DNA from: Mastacembelus armatus
Lineage: Eukaryota; Chordata; Actinopteri; Synbranchiformes; Mastacembelidae
Length of the DNA: 64,000 nt
NCBI RefSeq assembly: GCF_900324485.2
Contig: NC_046651.1
Span: 15,326,605 to 15,390,604, forward strand
Direction of reading: 5' to 3'
Below, piece after piece: positions 1 through 11,367 of the stretch. A program made the position numbers and the translations under genes. The first letter of the stretch is position 1. Each line of letters opens with the position of its first letter. Below the pieces are notes generated by a model that was not told the origin of the DNA, did no database searches, and was given only the letters and a program-made list of their open reading frames with translations.

Positions 1-295
1 ATCTGGCAATTGTCATTTTATAAAATCCTACTTTGTTTGTACATTTTCCAATATGTGTTTTCATGCTAAGTTTTGTGATTTGTGCTGTAATACCTGTATT
101 TAATTTTTACATATTCTCATATTTGTTGCTATACACATATTAAGATCAAATGATTAATTCAGAAGTCTGAAGGATGTGTTTTAAAGATTAAATGTAAACC
201 ATGGAAATTATCATATTTATTTGTTTCCAGTAATCACCTTTTTAACACCATGTCTGTCACAGTGAATGTGTGTTAATGTTTTTTATTGTTTTTAG

Positions 296-3200
296 CTGTA
301 GATGGACAGCCCTCTGCTGCAATGTGCAGTTATCAAGATGTTTTAAACTACCTGAACCTGACCAGCAGCAATGAGCTGTTCTCCATGACGCGGCCTGTTA
401 AAGACTACAGACAGCCCACAAAGGTGACCCTGGAGGTTCTGCTGTATGCCATTCTAGATGTGGTAAGAAGTTAAAGCTTTAAAACGACTGTTCATTGTTG
501 TTGTTGTTTGCTACCATTTATCTATTTATCTGTCTTAACAGGTTATCAAAAACTAGATTATGGGCTTACAACTGAATTACTTACAATACATTTGCACCAC
601 AGTCTAGTCATTGCTAAAGCACTAGGCTTTATCAGTGGCAGCAGATATATACAGTATTGGTGAGATGTGTGGGAACTGTCAGGCTGTTGAGACAACCCTG
701 AAAACATAAAGCTGGCTTTATTCTGCTGTTTTCTGATTATCAATAAATGCCATTTAAATAACTTTCCAGTTTATTTGTGGTTCACAGCTCAAGTCCATTT
801 GCTTCTGGTGAAGAAACAAAGCTGTAAAAAAAAAAAAGAGAGAGAGACACAAATGTATGGTTTCATTTTTCCAGCATTCGTACTTTATGTGCTTTTTGTT
901 TCAGATTTAACATTGTGTCTAAAGGGCTGTTTGTTCATTCATTTAAAACTTTCAAAATGTGTTTGTGTGGTTTTATGTCTTTCACACATATTTCATTGTT
1001 TCTTTGTAGAAGGAGATTGACCAGACGTTTGTACCTTATGTTTGGATTTTCATGGTGAGTTTTGTCTCAGTGAAACAGCACTGAAATTCATTTTCACTTC
1101 TGCCTCTGGTGGGAAACTTTTTCAGATTCACTTCTTGTTTTCTTCTGTAGATCTGGCACAATCAGTACATTAAGTGGGATCCCAATAAGTTTTGCGGTAT
1201 TACCAGTGTTTCTCTTCCTACTGAAATTTTGTGGAAGCCAGATCTGACTATTGAAGAGATGTAAGTGTAACATTATGTTCATGCACTCACAGACACACTG
1301 AAGAAAATGAAGTCATTTTAGTGTTTAGAAAATAAGACAGAGTATTTAAACCTGTGTTGTTTAAAATCAAACAGCTGATTTCACAGCAAATGTGTGTTGG
1401 TTTCTGTACAGTATCTGTGTGTGTTGGTTTCTGTACAGTATCTGTGTGTGTTGGTTTCTGTACAGTATCTGTGTGTGTTGGTTTCTGTACAGTATCTGTG
1501 TGTGTTGGTTTCTGTACAGTATCTGTGTGTGTTGGTTTCTGTACAGTATCTGTGTGTGTTGTCGTACAGGACAGAAAAGGACAAAGCCCCCCCAAGTCCC
1601 CTTCTCATTATCCACAGTAACGGCAGAGTTGTTGTTCAGAATGACCAGGTCCTGGTCAGCTCCTGCAGGATGCATGTTTACAAATTCCCTTTCGACACCC
1701 AGAGCTGCACCCTCTCCTTCAGATCTGTCGTTCACTCTGGTGAGCCTGTATCATGCTGGGTTCTTTGATTGAAACACACCACATGCCACGTGTTTCTTCT
1801 GTGCAAACATGCTACAAAATGCCACAGTTTTTCTTTTCTCTCCCACTCCAGTGGACGAACTACAACTTGATCACAAGTACAGTTCTTCAGAGGCCACAAA
1901 CTGGTCTCGCGAGGCGATGAGGACCCAGTACGAGTGGCTGTTCATCGACATGACAGTCACCAACAAAACTGTCAACACATTTGGAATGCAACAAGATATG
2001 ATCATTTACACTGTAAGTATTTGATTGTCATCTGGAACTTGACCAGATTGCGAAAACTGGACATTTAATACTGGCACATTGCTAATCAGAAATTTTTATT
2101 TCAACCCTTTGTTGATTTTACTGATCTAAAATCTTCGTGGTTGCCACCCAACACTTTTTTACTCAAATGAAAATTTGTTTTTGATTTTCCACTTAAGAAT
2201 TGTTTTTTGTTAATATGTTGAACTTGTTTTGTACTAGCTAGTGTGACTAGCCTTTAGGAATAGGAAGATGAACTGAACCTTAACCATCACTTTACAGATC
2301 AACATGAAGAGGAGGTCTGTCCTCTACATTGTCAACTTCCTGCTGCCTGTCCTCTTCTTCCTGTGTCTGGACTTGGCCTCCTTCTTGATCTCAGACAGTG
2401 GAGGCGAGAAGCTCAGCTTTAAAGTCACTGTGCTGCTCGCTGTCACTGTGATGCAACTTATTCTGAATGAAATCCTGCCTTCCTCATCAGACAAGATCCC
2501 ACTAATAGGTAAAGAAGAGTCCTCATCTATGCAGGCTGCTCAGCTCGCTAATGGTAGCATGTTCATATTCACAATGCAACGAAACATAACCCTACCAGGT
2601 GACACAATTTCAGTAAACATAGACACAGACAGTAAACAATGACTACAAAAGGTTAATTATTATGTTCATTTAGTCCAATGTATTTCCTAAGTGTGACAAA
2701 ATGTTTATAGGTCATGTAATTTCAATTAAACCTCACTGGTGTGTATATTGTCTGTGGAAACCTTCATTTTATTACATCAAATAGTTGTAGAGATATTTCA
2801 GTGGCACTGCTATCTCTAGGATCACGTCAGTAACATGGCTGATAAATAAGACAATATCTCTCCATTATTGGACTGTACTTTATATGAGCAGGAACATCAG
2901 ATATAGTATAGTATATAGTTTATCCACACTGATGATGCTGCCTGCTCCTCTCAGTGGTCTTCTGCATTGGGATTTTTGCTCTGATGATGCTGAGCCTCCT
3001 GGAGACCATTTTGGTGATGTATCTGATGGAGAAAGACTCTGCATCACCAGACAGCGAGGCAGACGAAGACCAAAACCTGAGTGAGGACTGTAACAAACAT
3101 GGCAAAGCCAAAAGCCAAAGCAGTGAAGGAGGTGAGCTTTATTGAGCAGACGTTACTGTTACTGTAATGTCCACCTGTTGTTTGTTTCTGAAAACAAGCT

Positions 3201-3877
3201 GGTTAATTATATACTTCCTAACATGCTACAACCATCTCTTGTGGTTAATATGTCTTTCCAGAGAAGAAGAAATGGAGTCAGTGTGCATGCATCTGTGATG
3301 TGCCAGCTGAAGAAACACCAAATATACTTCTGAAGGTTGGAATAACATTACAAAAAACTGCTTTAGCCCAAAATGATGACAAATAAAAGATATTATTTTA
3401 AGATAGTGTGTGGTTACTAGTGTGGTTGCTCAATGCAACATAAAGCACATTCAAATGAACAAAATACAATTGAAATAACTTTACTGCGTCAATAACACTT
3501 TTCAGAAAAGTTTCAACTAAATAAAACTCAAGATAATTCTCAACAAACTGCACGCAAGTATCTGAATATGAGACATATATAGCAGCTGTATTTGGTTTAA
3601 ATTCATGTTAACTAACCAGTATTCATGATCACTTTTTCAGAGTAGCGGCAGCCAGCTGACAGAGGAGTCCCACGACTTTGACCGGCTCTCAGATGAGCTG
3701 AGGGAGGGGATGAAAATACTGACTCTGCTCCTCAAAAGCAGGAAGGAAGAGGGGAAACCCGGCTACTGGACCAGAATGACCAAAACAATCAACAAAGTTT
3801 TCTTCATTTTATACGTCATAGCTGCTGGCCTGTTTTTACTCTGTATGTGTTTCAGCTGGACTCATTCGCACGAATAG
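296..3877 (+). CDS. 5-HT3-receptor-like pentameric ligand-gated ion channel, copy 1 (5' exon outside window)
   Basis: Subunit of a Cys-loop cation channel of the plasma membrane. Exons: 296-462, 1010-1054, 1151-1260, 1570-1739, 1852-2012, 2298-2508, 2955-3131, 3262-3335, 3641-3877 (TAG); about 450 residues. The first exon enters in mid-codon, so a signal-peptide exon must lie upstream, beyond the window. Seen: a Cys loop C-x13-C ending FPFDTQSC; M1 starting near VLYIVNFLLPVLFF; M2 with GEKLSFKVTVLL, giving Glu at -1' and Leu at 9', the pattern of cation channels; M3 near CIGIFALMMLSLLET; a short M3-M4 loop; and M4 near VFFILYVIAAGLFLL. The 45-, 110- and 170-bp exons are typical of the family. 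Oddities: the residue seven after the second Cys is Val, where 5-HT3A has the ligand-binding Trp, and loop C is short. The family is clear; serotonin as ligand is doubtful. A near-identical gene follows in tandem. Confidence 0.9.
1391..1569 (+). repeat. 27-bp minisatellite built from the intron's 3' splice site
   Basis: Six exact 27-bp units start at 1391, 1418, 1445, 1472, 1499 and 1526. A shortened seventh unit (1553-1569) ends exactly at the acceptor of the next receptor exon. Each unit holds TTTCTGTACAG, a decoy 3' splice site. The unit length is a multiple of three and no unit contains a stop in any plus frame, so long spurious reading frames cross the array. The matching intron of the second receptor gene (ending 7727) has no such array. 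Confidence 0.97.
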
Positions 3878-4494
3878 TGTTGTTTATACATATCACATTA
3901 CATATGACTAAGCTAAAGTCCCCATTGTTATTAATTGAAGACAAAACTTTTTGTGACCAGTGTTAAAACCTGGAGCCAATTGCACCTGTTGTATATTCAG
4001 ATCTACACAACAGCTTTAACAAGGCAGCTGGTTTGTGGCTCACAAACCTCCTGTCTTTTCTGAAGTCCTGTTTTTAAAGTATGAAGTTTGAATTAATGTC
4101 AAGGTACAAAAGATATATAAGGTAAATTTACATACAGAGAAAAATATTTTTCACACTGAGCATCATCCAGTTCAGTATAAAAAAATGATTATGCTAACTC
4201 CACTGATATATTTTGTAATGTGAGGTACTTTGTGTTTCTATCTATCTGTCTATCTGTCTATCTGACTGTCTTTATGTCTGTCTGTCTATGTGTCTGTCTG
4301 TCTATAGGCTGCTGGTATGCCATCAAATATTAGATGCATGTGCCTTTAATATATAATATGCCCAGTTCTAATGAATCCTCCTAATGCAAACAGTAATGAA
4401 ATATATTAGAGCTGAAGCATGCCAGTGTGAGCATACTTTCACCATATATTCTCACTTATGTATCAGTGTTTGTAATTCAGAAATAAACAATAAA
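3878..4494 (+). terminator. 3' UTR and polyadenylation signals of receptor copy 1
   Basis: The stretch after the stop codon is AT-rich and non-coding. It holds a TCTA/TCTG microsatellite and ends with two AATAAA signals at 4482-4487 and 4489-4494. The context ATTCAGAAATAAAC is shared with the end of the second receptor gene (10667-10680), so the tandem duplication included the 3' UTR. Confidence 0.65.
4232..4306. repeat. Imperfect TCTA/TCTG tetranucleotide microsatellite
   Basis: An interrupted run of TCTA, TCTG and related units inside the probable 3' UTR of the first receptor gene. Confidence 0.85.
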
Positions 4495-4550
4495 GGCAAC
4501 AGCGTTTATTGAAATCTCTTGTCGTGGAAATTTCTGTAATATATATATAG

Positions 4551-4945
4551 GTGATGGCTGACCAACCGGACATAGTAGTGGTGGACAAACAGCAGAAGAA
4601 AGCCGTATTGGTAGATGTAGCGATCTCAAGTGACAGCAACATCAGAAAGAAGGAACATGAGAAGCTGGAGAAATACCAGGGACTGAAAGAAGAGCTAGAA
4701 AAGATGTGGAAGGTGAAGGCAACAGTGGTCCCCGTGGTAATCGGCACCCTCGGGGCCGTGACCCCCAAACTGGGAGAGTGGCTACAACAGATCCCAGGAA
4801 CAACATCAGAGATCTCAGTCCAGAAGAACGCAGTGCTAGGAACAGCTAAGATACTGCGAAGAACCCTCAAACTCCCAGGCCTCTGGTAGAGGACCCGAGA
4901 CTGAGGAAGACACACACACACCACCCATAGGGGTGAGAAGGGAAA
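4551..4945 (+). mobile_element. 5'-truncated 3' end of a restriction-endonuclease-type LINE
   Basis: A 112-residue open stretch (4551-4889, stop TAG) matches a C-terminus that recurs in fish retrotransposon proteins: PDIVVVDKQQKKAVLVDVAI, then YQGLKEELEKMW, LGEWLQQIPGTTSEIS and ILRRTLKLPGLW. The PD...K-type motif is what I expect of the C-terminal restriction-like endonuclease of site-preferring LINEs (R4/Dong or Rex6 type). That clade assignment is recalled, not tested. About 55 bases of 3' tail follow. TA repeats sit on both sides, so the copy landed in a TA microsatellite just behind the polyadenylation signal of the receptor gene. It is not a host gene. Confidence 0.75.
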
Positions 4946-5012
4946 TTTTATATATATATATATATATATATATCTTTTATATATAAATATATATATATCT
5001 TTTTTATAAAAG

Positions 5013-5732
<720 letters not shown>

Positions 5733-8700
5733 ATGCTGCTCACTGCCTTCTTCCTGCTCCTCCTCACAGGTAACATTTCTGTTTACAGTGTCTGTGTGGC
5801 TCTGGATAAGCCACAGACCTCACAGCGTTCACTGGAACTATCTCATACCAAGGAAATAGTCACAGTGACTGTAGTCAATTGTCTGTAGCTTTTAAGAGTA
5901 ACATGGATACTGTTAAAGAGACATATTTCAAAATCTGGGTAGATAACTTCAAAACTATCTGTAGTGTTTGATACCACTAGACGCTAAATGAAAATTCTGT
6001 TTTTATTGATTTATACACTCCCAGTTTTGTATTATCTATCTTATGTTATCTTAGCTAAAATAGTCTAATGCAGCTGAATGCAATAGTCCAATTAGTCCTC
6101 CCTTAATGCATGATATGCAGGCTTGGTTGAAAATGTTTTAGAAAGATGTTGATTTGACTGTGTGACTGCTGGGATTGTGGTGCTGTTGAATTCTGATGGG
6201 CTTTCAGGGTGGTGATATAAACATAAAACACAAACTTAACAAACATCTGTCATTTTAATGTAATTTAACTGCATAGAAAACTGCAAAATATTGCAAAATT
6301 CTGGGTTAACTTTCACTAACAGCACTTTGAAACAGTGAAGCAGATTGATGTTTAGTAGCTGGAGCTCAGACTATGAGGATGATCAGATTGTTCACCTTCA
6401 CAAGTCATTTGGTGTTTGAGTAGATGAGCTGGCCCATGGCTGCCAACATCCGCTGTCTAATAATGTCCTTTCTGTGACCACAGTAACCACATACTGTATC
6501 ATATTTGTGAGGGACCAGGCTGTAGGTGTGTGGAGCTGCACTTACATCCAGAGCTGCTTTTAGCTAAAAGCTTATGTTGTCATACTAACATATGGATGCA
6601 TTGCAGGTAGAATCTTCATCATCTTAATTAAGTGTGTTAGCATGCTAATATTTGCTCATTATCAGGCAGCACAAGGTCTAACTGAGGCTGATAATAGTGG
6701 ACACACAAAAACTTTGATCTGATGATAGTACTGGTCTAGGAAAATGTCCTTCAAACAACCATTTGACTGTTTCCTGAAATAGCACACCAGGAGACATGCT
6801 ACAGATAAACCCTTTTTTAACAAAAACCTTTTTAACAAAACTGAAACACCCAGGAGTCTGTATTCAAAGGCAAAATGAAGAGCATGGTAATTAGTGTCAT
6901 ATTTCTAGATGTACTTCCTGCTGAGTGGATGTGTCCTGATGTTTTTGCTCAGATGGGGCATCCTCTCAGGGCAACTGCAGTTATCAAGCTGTGTTAAAGC
7001 ACTTGAACTTGACCAAAAATAACGAGCTGTTCTACATGACCCGACCTGTGAATAACCACACAACTTCCACGGAGGTAAACCTGGATGTGCTGCTCTATGC
7101 CATTCTAGAAATGGTAAGTGATCGTGTATAGTTATAAACTATAATTGTTATTTCCTCTTTTGCAGACATTATGTTGGTGCCATTATGTCGCATATCAGAG
7201 AATAATAAAAATAATAATAATAAATTGATCTCACATTAATATGCATCAGTAAGCCTGGATGGTCTGATCTGTGCTATTTTAGATGCAGTAGGAGTTCAAA
7301 CTTTTAAATTGCTGTTTATTTTTTAAAGTATAACTTGGGTTGTTTGGCTGGAAAGATTTTTACACATATTTTTTGCTCACAGAAAGAGAAGGACCAGAAA
7401 TTTGTTCCTTACGTTTGGATTACCATGGTGAGTTTTCTCTGTGGAAGAAAGACATTTTGGATGGAATGAATTCCCACCTCAGGAAACTTGTATTGCTTTT
7501 CTTTAAATGTTTTCCCCTGGTTTGCCTCTGTAGTGGTGGCACAGTGACTACATTGGCTGGGATCCTGATGACTTTTGTGGAATTCAGTCTGTGTCTGTTC
7601 CGACAGAACTTATGTGGAAGCCAGACCTCACTATTGAAGAGATGTAAGTTTGAATTTTGCTGTTTGTGCTTTTTAGAAGAAGTTATATTATATGGTTTAG
7701 AAACATATGAAATGTGTTTTCATACAGGATAGAGAGGGACAAGGCCCCTCCGTCTCCTTATCTCACCATTACACATAGAGGTAATGTTGAATTTACAAAC
7801 GATCAGGTCCTGGTCAGTACCTGCAGGATGCAGGTTTACAAATTTCCCTTCGACACTCAGATCTGCAACCTCTCCTTCAAGTCTATTATACACTCGGGTG
7901 AGTACGTGACCAGCTGTGTTTGAAGTATGAATGTATGTGAGCTTTAATTTATTTTAAAGTTATTGTCGCATGGCTAAATATGAGAAAACAGCAGACATTC
8001 TTCAGAAAAAAACCTCAGTTTAATGGTTTTCTTCTCTCTCAGTTAGAGAAATGTCTCTTAAGTACTACTACAACTCTTCAAAGGTCACAGAGGAGTCACG
8101 TGAGGTGATGCGAACCCAGTACGAGTGGTTGTTCATCAGCATGGAAGTCAGCGATAACATTATCAACAATTATGGCTTTGACCAAAATGTTGTCGTTTAC
8201 ACTGTAAGTACTATACAGACACAGAATTGGAAATGATCAGTTTTCTATGTGTGTATGACTCAAGCCACTCATTTGACTTATTAATTAATTTAAATTTATT
8301 TTTTTTATATTTGCTTCCTTTCTCAGACTTTTGTTTACCTTCACTTGTATTCTGTCCCATCCTGTCTTCTTTCTCTATTTCCCATCTTTTTTCTCTTTTG
8401 TTATATCTACATGTCAATACTTCTTCTTTTCTTGCTTGCATTGATCTGTAAATATAACATGAAATATCAAAATGCACCCTGTTTTTCCTTACTATGAGCA
8501 CTTTTACATGTACTGGAGTACATTTTATTTTACTGCTACTATTTGTTTCCTTCAGTGCAGTAAATTATTTGAATGAACAGATTGGGACAGATTACCTTGT
8601 CTATTAATTACCTGTAATACTTGTAGTTGCTTCAATTTGGCCTTTGTTAAATGTAAAAGTCATATGCTTGAATCTTAAACACAAATCCACAGATCAAAAT

Positions 8701-9928
8701 GGAGAGAAGGTCAGCCCTCTATGTCATCAACTTCTTGCTGCCTGTCCTCTTCTTCCTGTGTCTGGACTTGGCCTCCTTCTTGATCTCAGACAGTGGAGGC
8801 GAGAAGCTCAGCTTTAAAGTCACTGTGCTGCTCGCTGTCACTGTACTGCAGCTTATTCTGAATGAAATCCTGCCTTCTTCATCAAACAAGATCCCACTAA
8901 TAGGTAAAGAAGCTGTGAGTGTTTCCTGTATTGACCTGTAATTTGTATAAGCAAGAACAGCACATAATCAATGAGTATATATTAGTCCAAAATAATGTAA
9001 AGATACCTTCTCTCTTCAGCGCTCTACTGCATTGGGACTTTTGCTCTGATGATGCTCAGCCTCCTGGAGACGATTTTGGTGATGTATCTGATGGAGAAAG
9101 ACTCTGCATCTCAAGACAACAGTAAAGATCAGAGCCTGTTTGAAGACAAAGAAGTCAAAGCTAAATTTCACAGCTATTTAAGAGGTGAGACAAACAGACA
9201 TGTTAGTATGTTTACAGTGATGATAAAGTCAAACATCTGGTCTGTTTGCAAAAGATGAAATGATGCAGTGATAGAAGTTAATTCATTTATAGTTACTTTT
9301 TGAATTCTCTGAAACAGTTGCATGGGTTATGGTGTTGTTCTGATTGTGCACTAACCTGTTTTGTGTCTTTTCAGACTTTGCTAAATTGATTCACTCTGCA
9401 TGTCACAGTAATGGATCTCCTGGTAAAACAGCATCTGAACTGCAGCCAGTGGACATAAAGGTTAGAATTAAAAATAATGAACCAATTTCCATAAGCACAG
9501 CTTGCTCCTGAAGAAACAGTCTCAATGAAAAGTGTTGACATTAGGGTACTACTGATTATTTTTTGGTGGCAAAGGTTGAAATAAATATGCTTAGCTAGTT
9601 TGCTTTCAGATCAAATTTTATATAAATATGCGACTTTGAAATGTAACAAGTGTATTAAACATAATCATGTTAATAACCACAGTTGATTCAACTGTTTCAG
9701 GGTGGCAGCATCCAAATGACAGAGGAGACTCTCTACTCTGAGCAGCTTTCAGATGAGACGCTGAAAACATTAATTCTGCTCCTTAACAGCATGAAGGCAA
9801 AAGAGAAGCCTGGCTACTGGATCAGAATGACTAAAAGAATCAACAAAGTCTTCTTCATCTTCTATGTCACAACTGCCAGTATGTTTTTACTCTATATGAC
9901 TTTCAAGTGGAACAGTGAACAACATTAA
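5733..9928 (+). CDS. 5-HT3-receptor-like pentameric ligand-gated ion channel, copy 2 (complete)
   Basis: Complete subunit of 457 residues. Exons: 5733-5769, 6953-7113, 7383-7427, 7534-7643, 7728-7897, 8043-8203, 8693-8903, 9020-9184, 9375-9460, 9701-9928. The first exon encodes a signal peptide, MLLTAFFLLLLT, which fixes the start. Domains in order: extracellular beta-sandwich with a WW pair (YVWITMWW), Cys loop C-x13-C with FPFDTQIC, M1, M2 (GEKLSFKVTVLL, Glu -1', Leu 9'), M3, a short cytoplasmic loop, and M4 near VFFIFYVTTASMFLL. The internal exons of 45, 110, 170, 161 and 211 bp have the same lengths as in the upstream copy, so the pair is a tandem duplicate. Ile replaces the loop-B Trp of 5-HT3A. 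The M1-M3 exon is nearly identical to that of copy 1, while other exons have diverged. It probably forms cation-selective homo- or heteromers; its ligand cannot be read from the sequence. Confidence 0.92.
8490..8610. repeat. Degenerate dispersed fish repeat (TACTTTTACTTGAGTA family)
   Basis: Words such as CTTTTACATGTACTGGAGTA resemble a short non-autonomous repeat, common in teleosts, that is rich in ACTTTTACTT/AGTAC motifs. Similar degenerate text occurs near 11990-12080, 54480-54592 and 56590-56720. Family identity is from memory. Confidence 0.35.
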
Positions 9929-10990
9929 CTAGTGTTAGATAATGATGCTTACTGAGTTCTGGTTTCTGTAAGTTAGAAACATCAGAAGCTGCACGACCCC
10001 ATATTAATGTGCTCATTACTAGTGATCAGTGCAACAATCCCACAGGACAATATCTAAACAAAATATATTCAGCTCAGTTCAGTTTGCTGTTGTGATAACA
10101 AAGACTTGTATCGACATACACAATCGATTTGCTTCTCATGTCTTGTTCTGCTGCTGTGGCAAAGCGAATGAGGAAAGTTGTATTTGGCTGCTCAGGTATT
10201 GCAAGTGCACACAGTAGTTCACATATAGTAGTTCACATACAACACATACTGGGTATTGTATTGTAAAATGTCAGTATACTAATATACCATCACATTGTAG
10301 ACTTGCTATTTTGCAACATAAGCGTAAACAATTTTTTGTGGTCCTACATTAACATGTGCATAAATCCTCCCAGATAGAAATGGAATATAATCTAATTAAT
10401 TCTTTTGTATTTAGGCCTTGTATTGCCATTTCATTATTTAGGAGATACTGTGTAAACCCTGTTCCATGTGCCCTGAAAATATTTATAGCTACTCATATTA
10501 ATTTAAAGTAGTTAGAGTGACTTAGAATTTGTAAGGCAGATAAAGTGTGAAGCTATAGCTGCTCTGAGAGGCTTCACTTAGACACAGATGTGCTTTAATG
10601 CAGCTTCCTAACATGCTCACAAGTTTAATATTAACCTGTCAGTGTTGTGGGATCAGACTCTTTGTGATTCAGAAATAAACTATGAAACAAAGCCTATTTT
10701 CTCCAGTTTTTCTTTGCATTTACATGAGAGCATGTGAGAATGAACCAAAACATGAACCAGAGAAGACTGGGGGAGACTGAAAGAGAAGACTCCTAACACC
10801 TGGCCAGTCTCTGGATAAAGTGAGCCTGGTTGCTTGGTTGTGTGATTCACAAAGATCTGCAGAAACTGGTGTCTGCAATTAACTTAAGTGCAAATGCACA
10901 TACTTGAATACAGTCTTTCTAAATCACAGAGTGGATTGAGTTTATGAGCAAACTATCTAGCAGGTCTGTATTTTTACATGTGCAGTTCCC
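9929..10990 (+). other. 3' UTR of receptor copy 2 and spacer before lrrc59
   Basis: Non-coding and AT-rich. AATAAA at 10674-10679 lies in the same ATTCAGAAATAAAC context as in copy 1 and probably marks the transcript end. Nothing else is recognisable between there and the lrrc59 promoter. Confidence 0.6.
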
Positions 10991-10996
10991 TCCGGG

Positions 10997-11011
10997 GCTG
11001 CAGGTGGCGCT
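10997..11011 (+). promoter_or_regulatory. CTCF-like motif upstream of lrrc59
   Basis: The 15-mer with core GCAGGTGGCGCT matches the vertebrate CTCF consensus at 13 of 15 positions by hand. It lies at the edge of the presumed lrrc59 promoter, between the receptor pair and lrrc59. Confidence 0.35.
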
Positions 11012-11012
11012 G

Positions 11013-11212
11013 TTCGCTGCAACGTCTTCACGCTGTCGCTCGATGAGTGACGTGGACTTTCATTGAGGCAGTCAATGCTGCCGAAAATACACACTTGCCA
11101 ACATTTCAGCGGTTTTACCAGTAACTTTCTTCCCATTTACGAGTTGAACTGCTAATTCTTTCCACGTCGTTTGTCATAGTTGAAGACAGTTTTGTCAGAG
11201 CGCACAAAACAG
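11013..11212 (+). promoter_or_regulatory. lrrc59 promoter and non-coding first exon
   Basis: This is a locally CpG-enriched stretch. A good donor (CAG|GTGAGC) ends an untranslated exon at 11212. The acceptor TTTAG at 11357 precedes the start codon by ten bases, so the 5' UTR is split by an intron of about 145 bp. The transcription start is not fixed by the sequence. Confidence 0.55.
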
Positions 11213-11367
11213 GTGAGCAGAGCTCGAAAAACGCTAATTTACACACGCTAACGTTAGCTAGTCGAAAGTATCTGCTGTTAAAACTGTTGGTTTGGGTCGA
11301 AATTTCCCAAATGTGAGTGTTTGTTTTTGACACCAAGTCTGTTTTGTCTTTATTTAGGGGCTCCAGA

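Noticed and set aside
1-295. Search for the missing signal-peptide exon of receptor copy 1
   Set aside because: No Met followed by a hydrophobic run and a donor of the right phase was found; the exon must lie outside the window.
1391-1569. Possible CRISPR-like array
   Set aside because: The units abut without spacers, and the region is an intron of a vertebrate gene.
1287-1772. Several overlapping reading frames of 75-126 codons on both strands
   Set aside because: They are produced by the 27-bp repeat, which lacks stops in many frames; the translations are tandem copies of nine residues.
4463-4924. 153-codon minus-strand frame
   Set aside because: Antisense shadow of the LINE endonuclease segment; the plus strand carries the recognisable protein.
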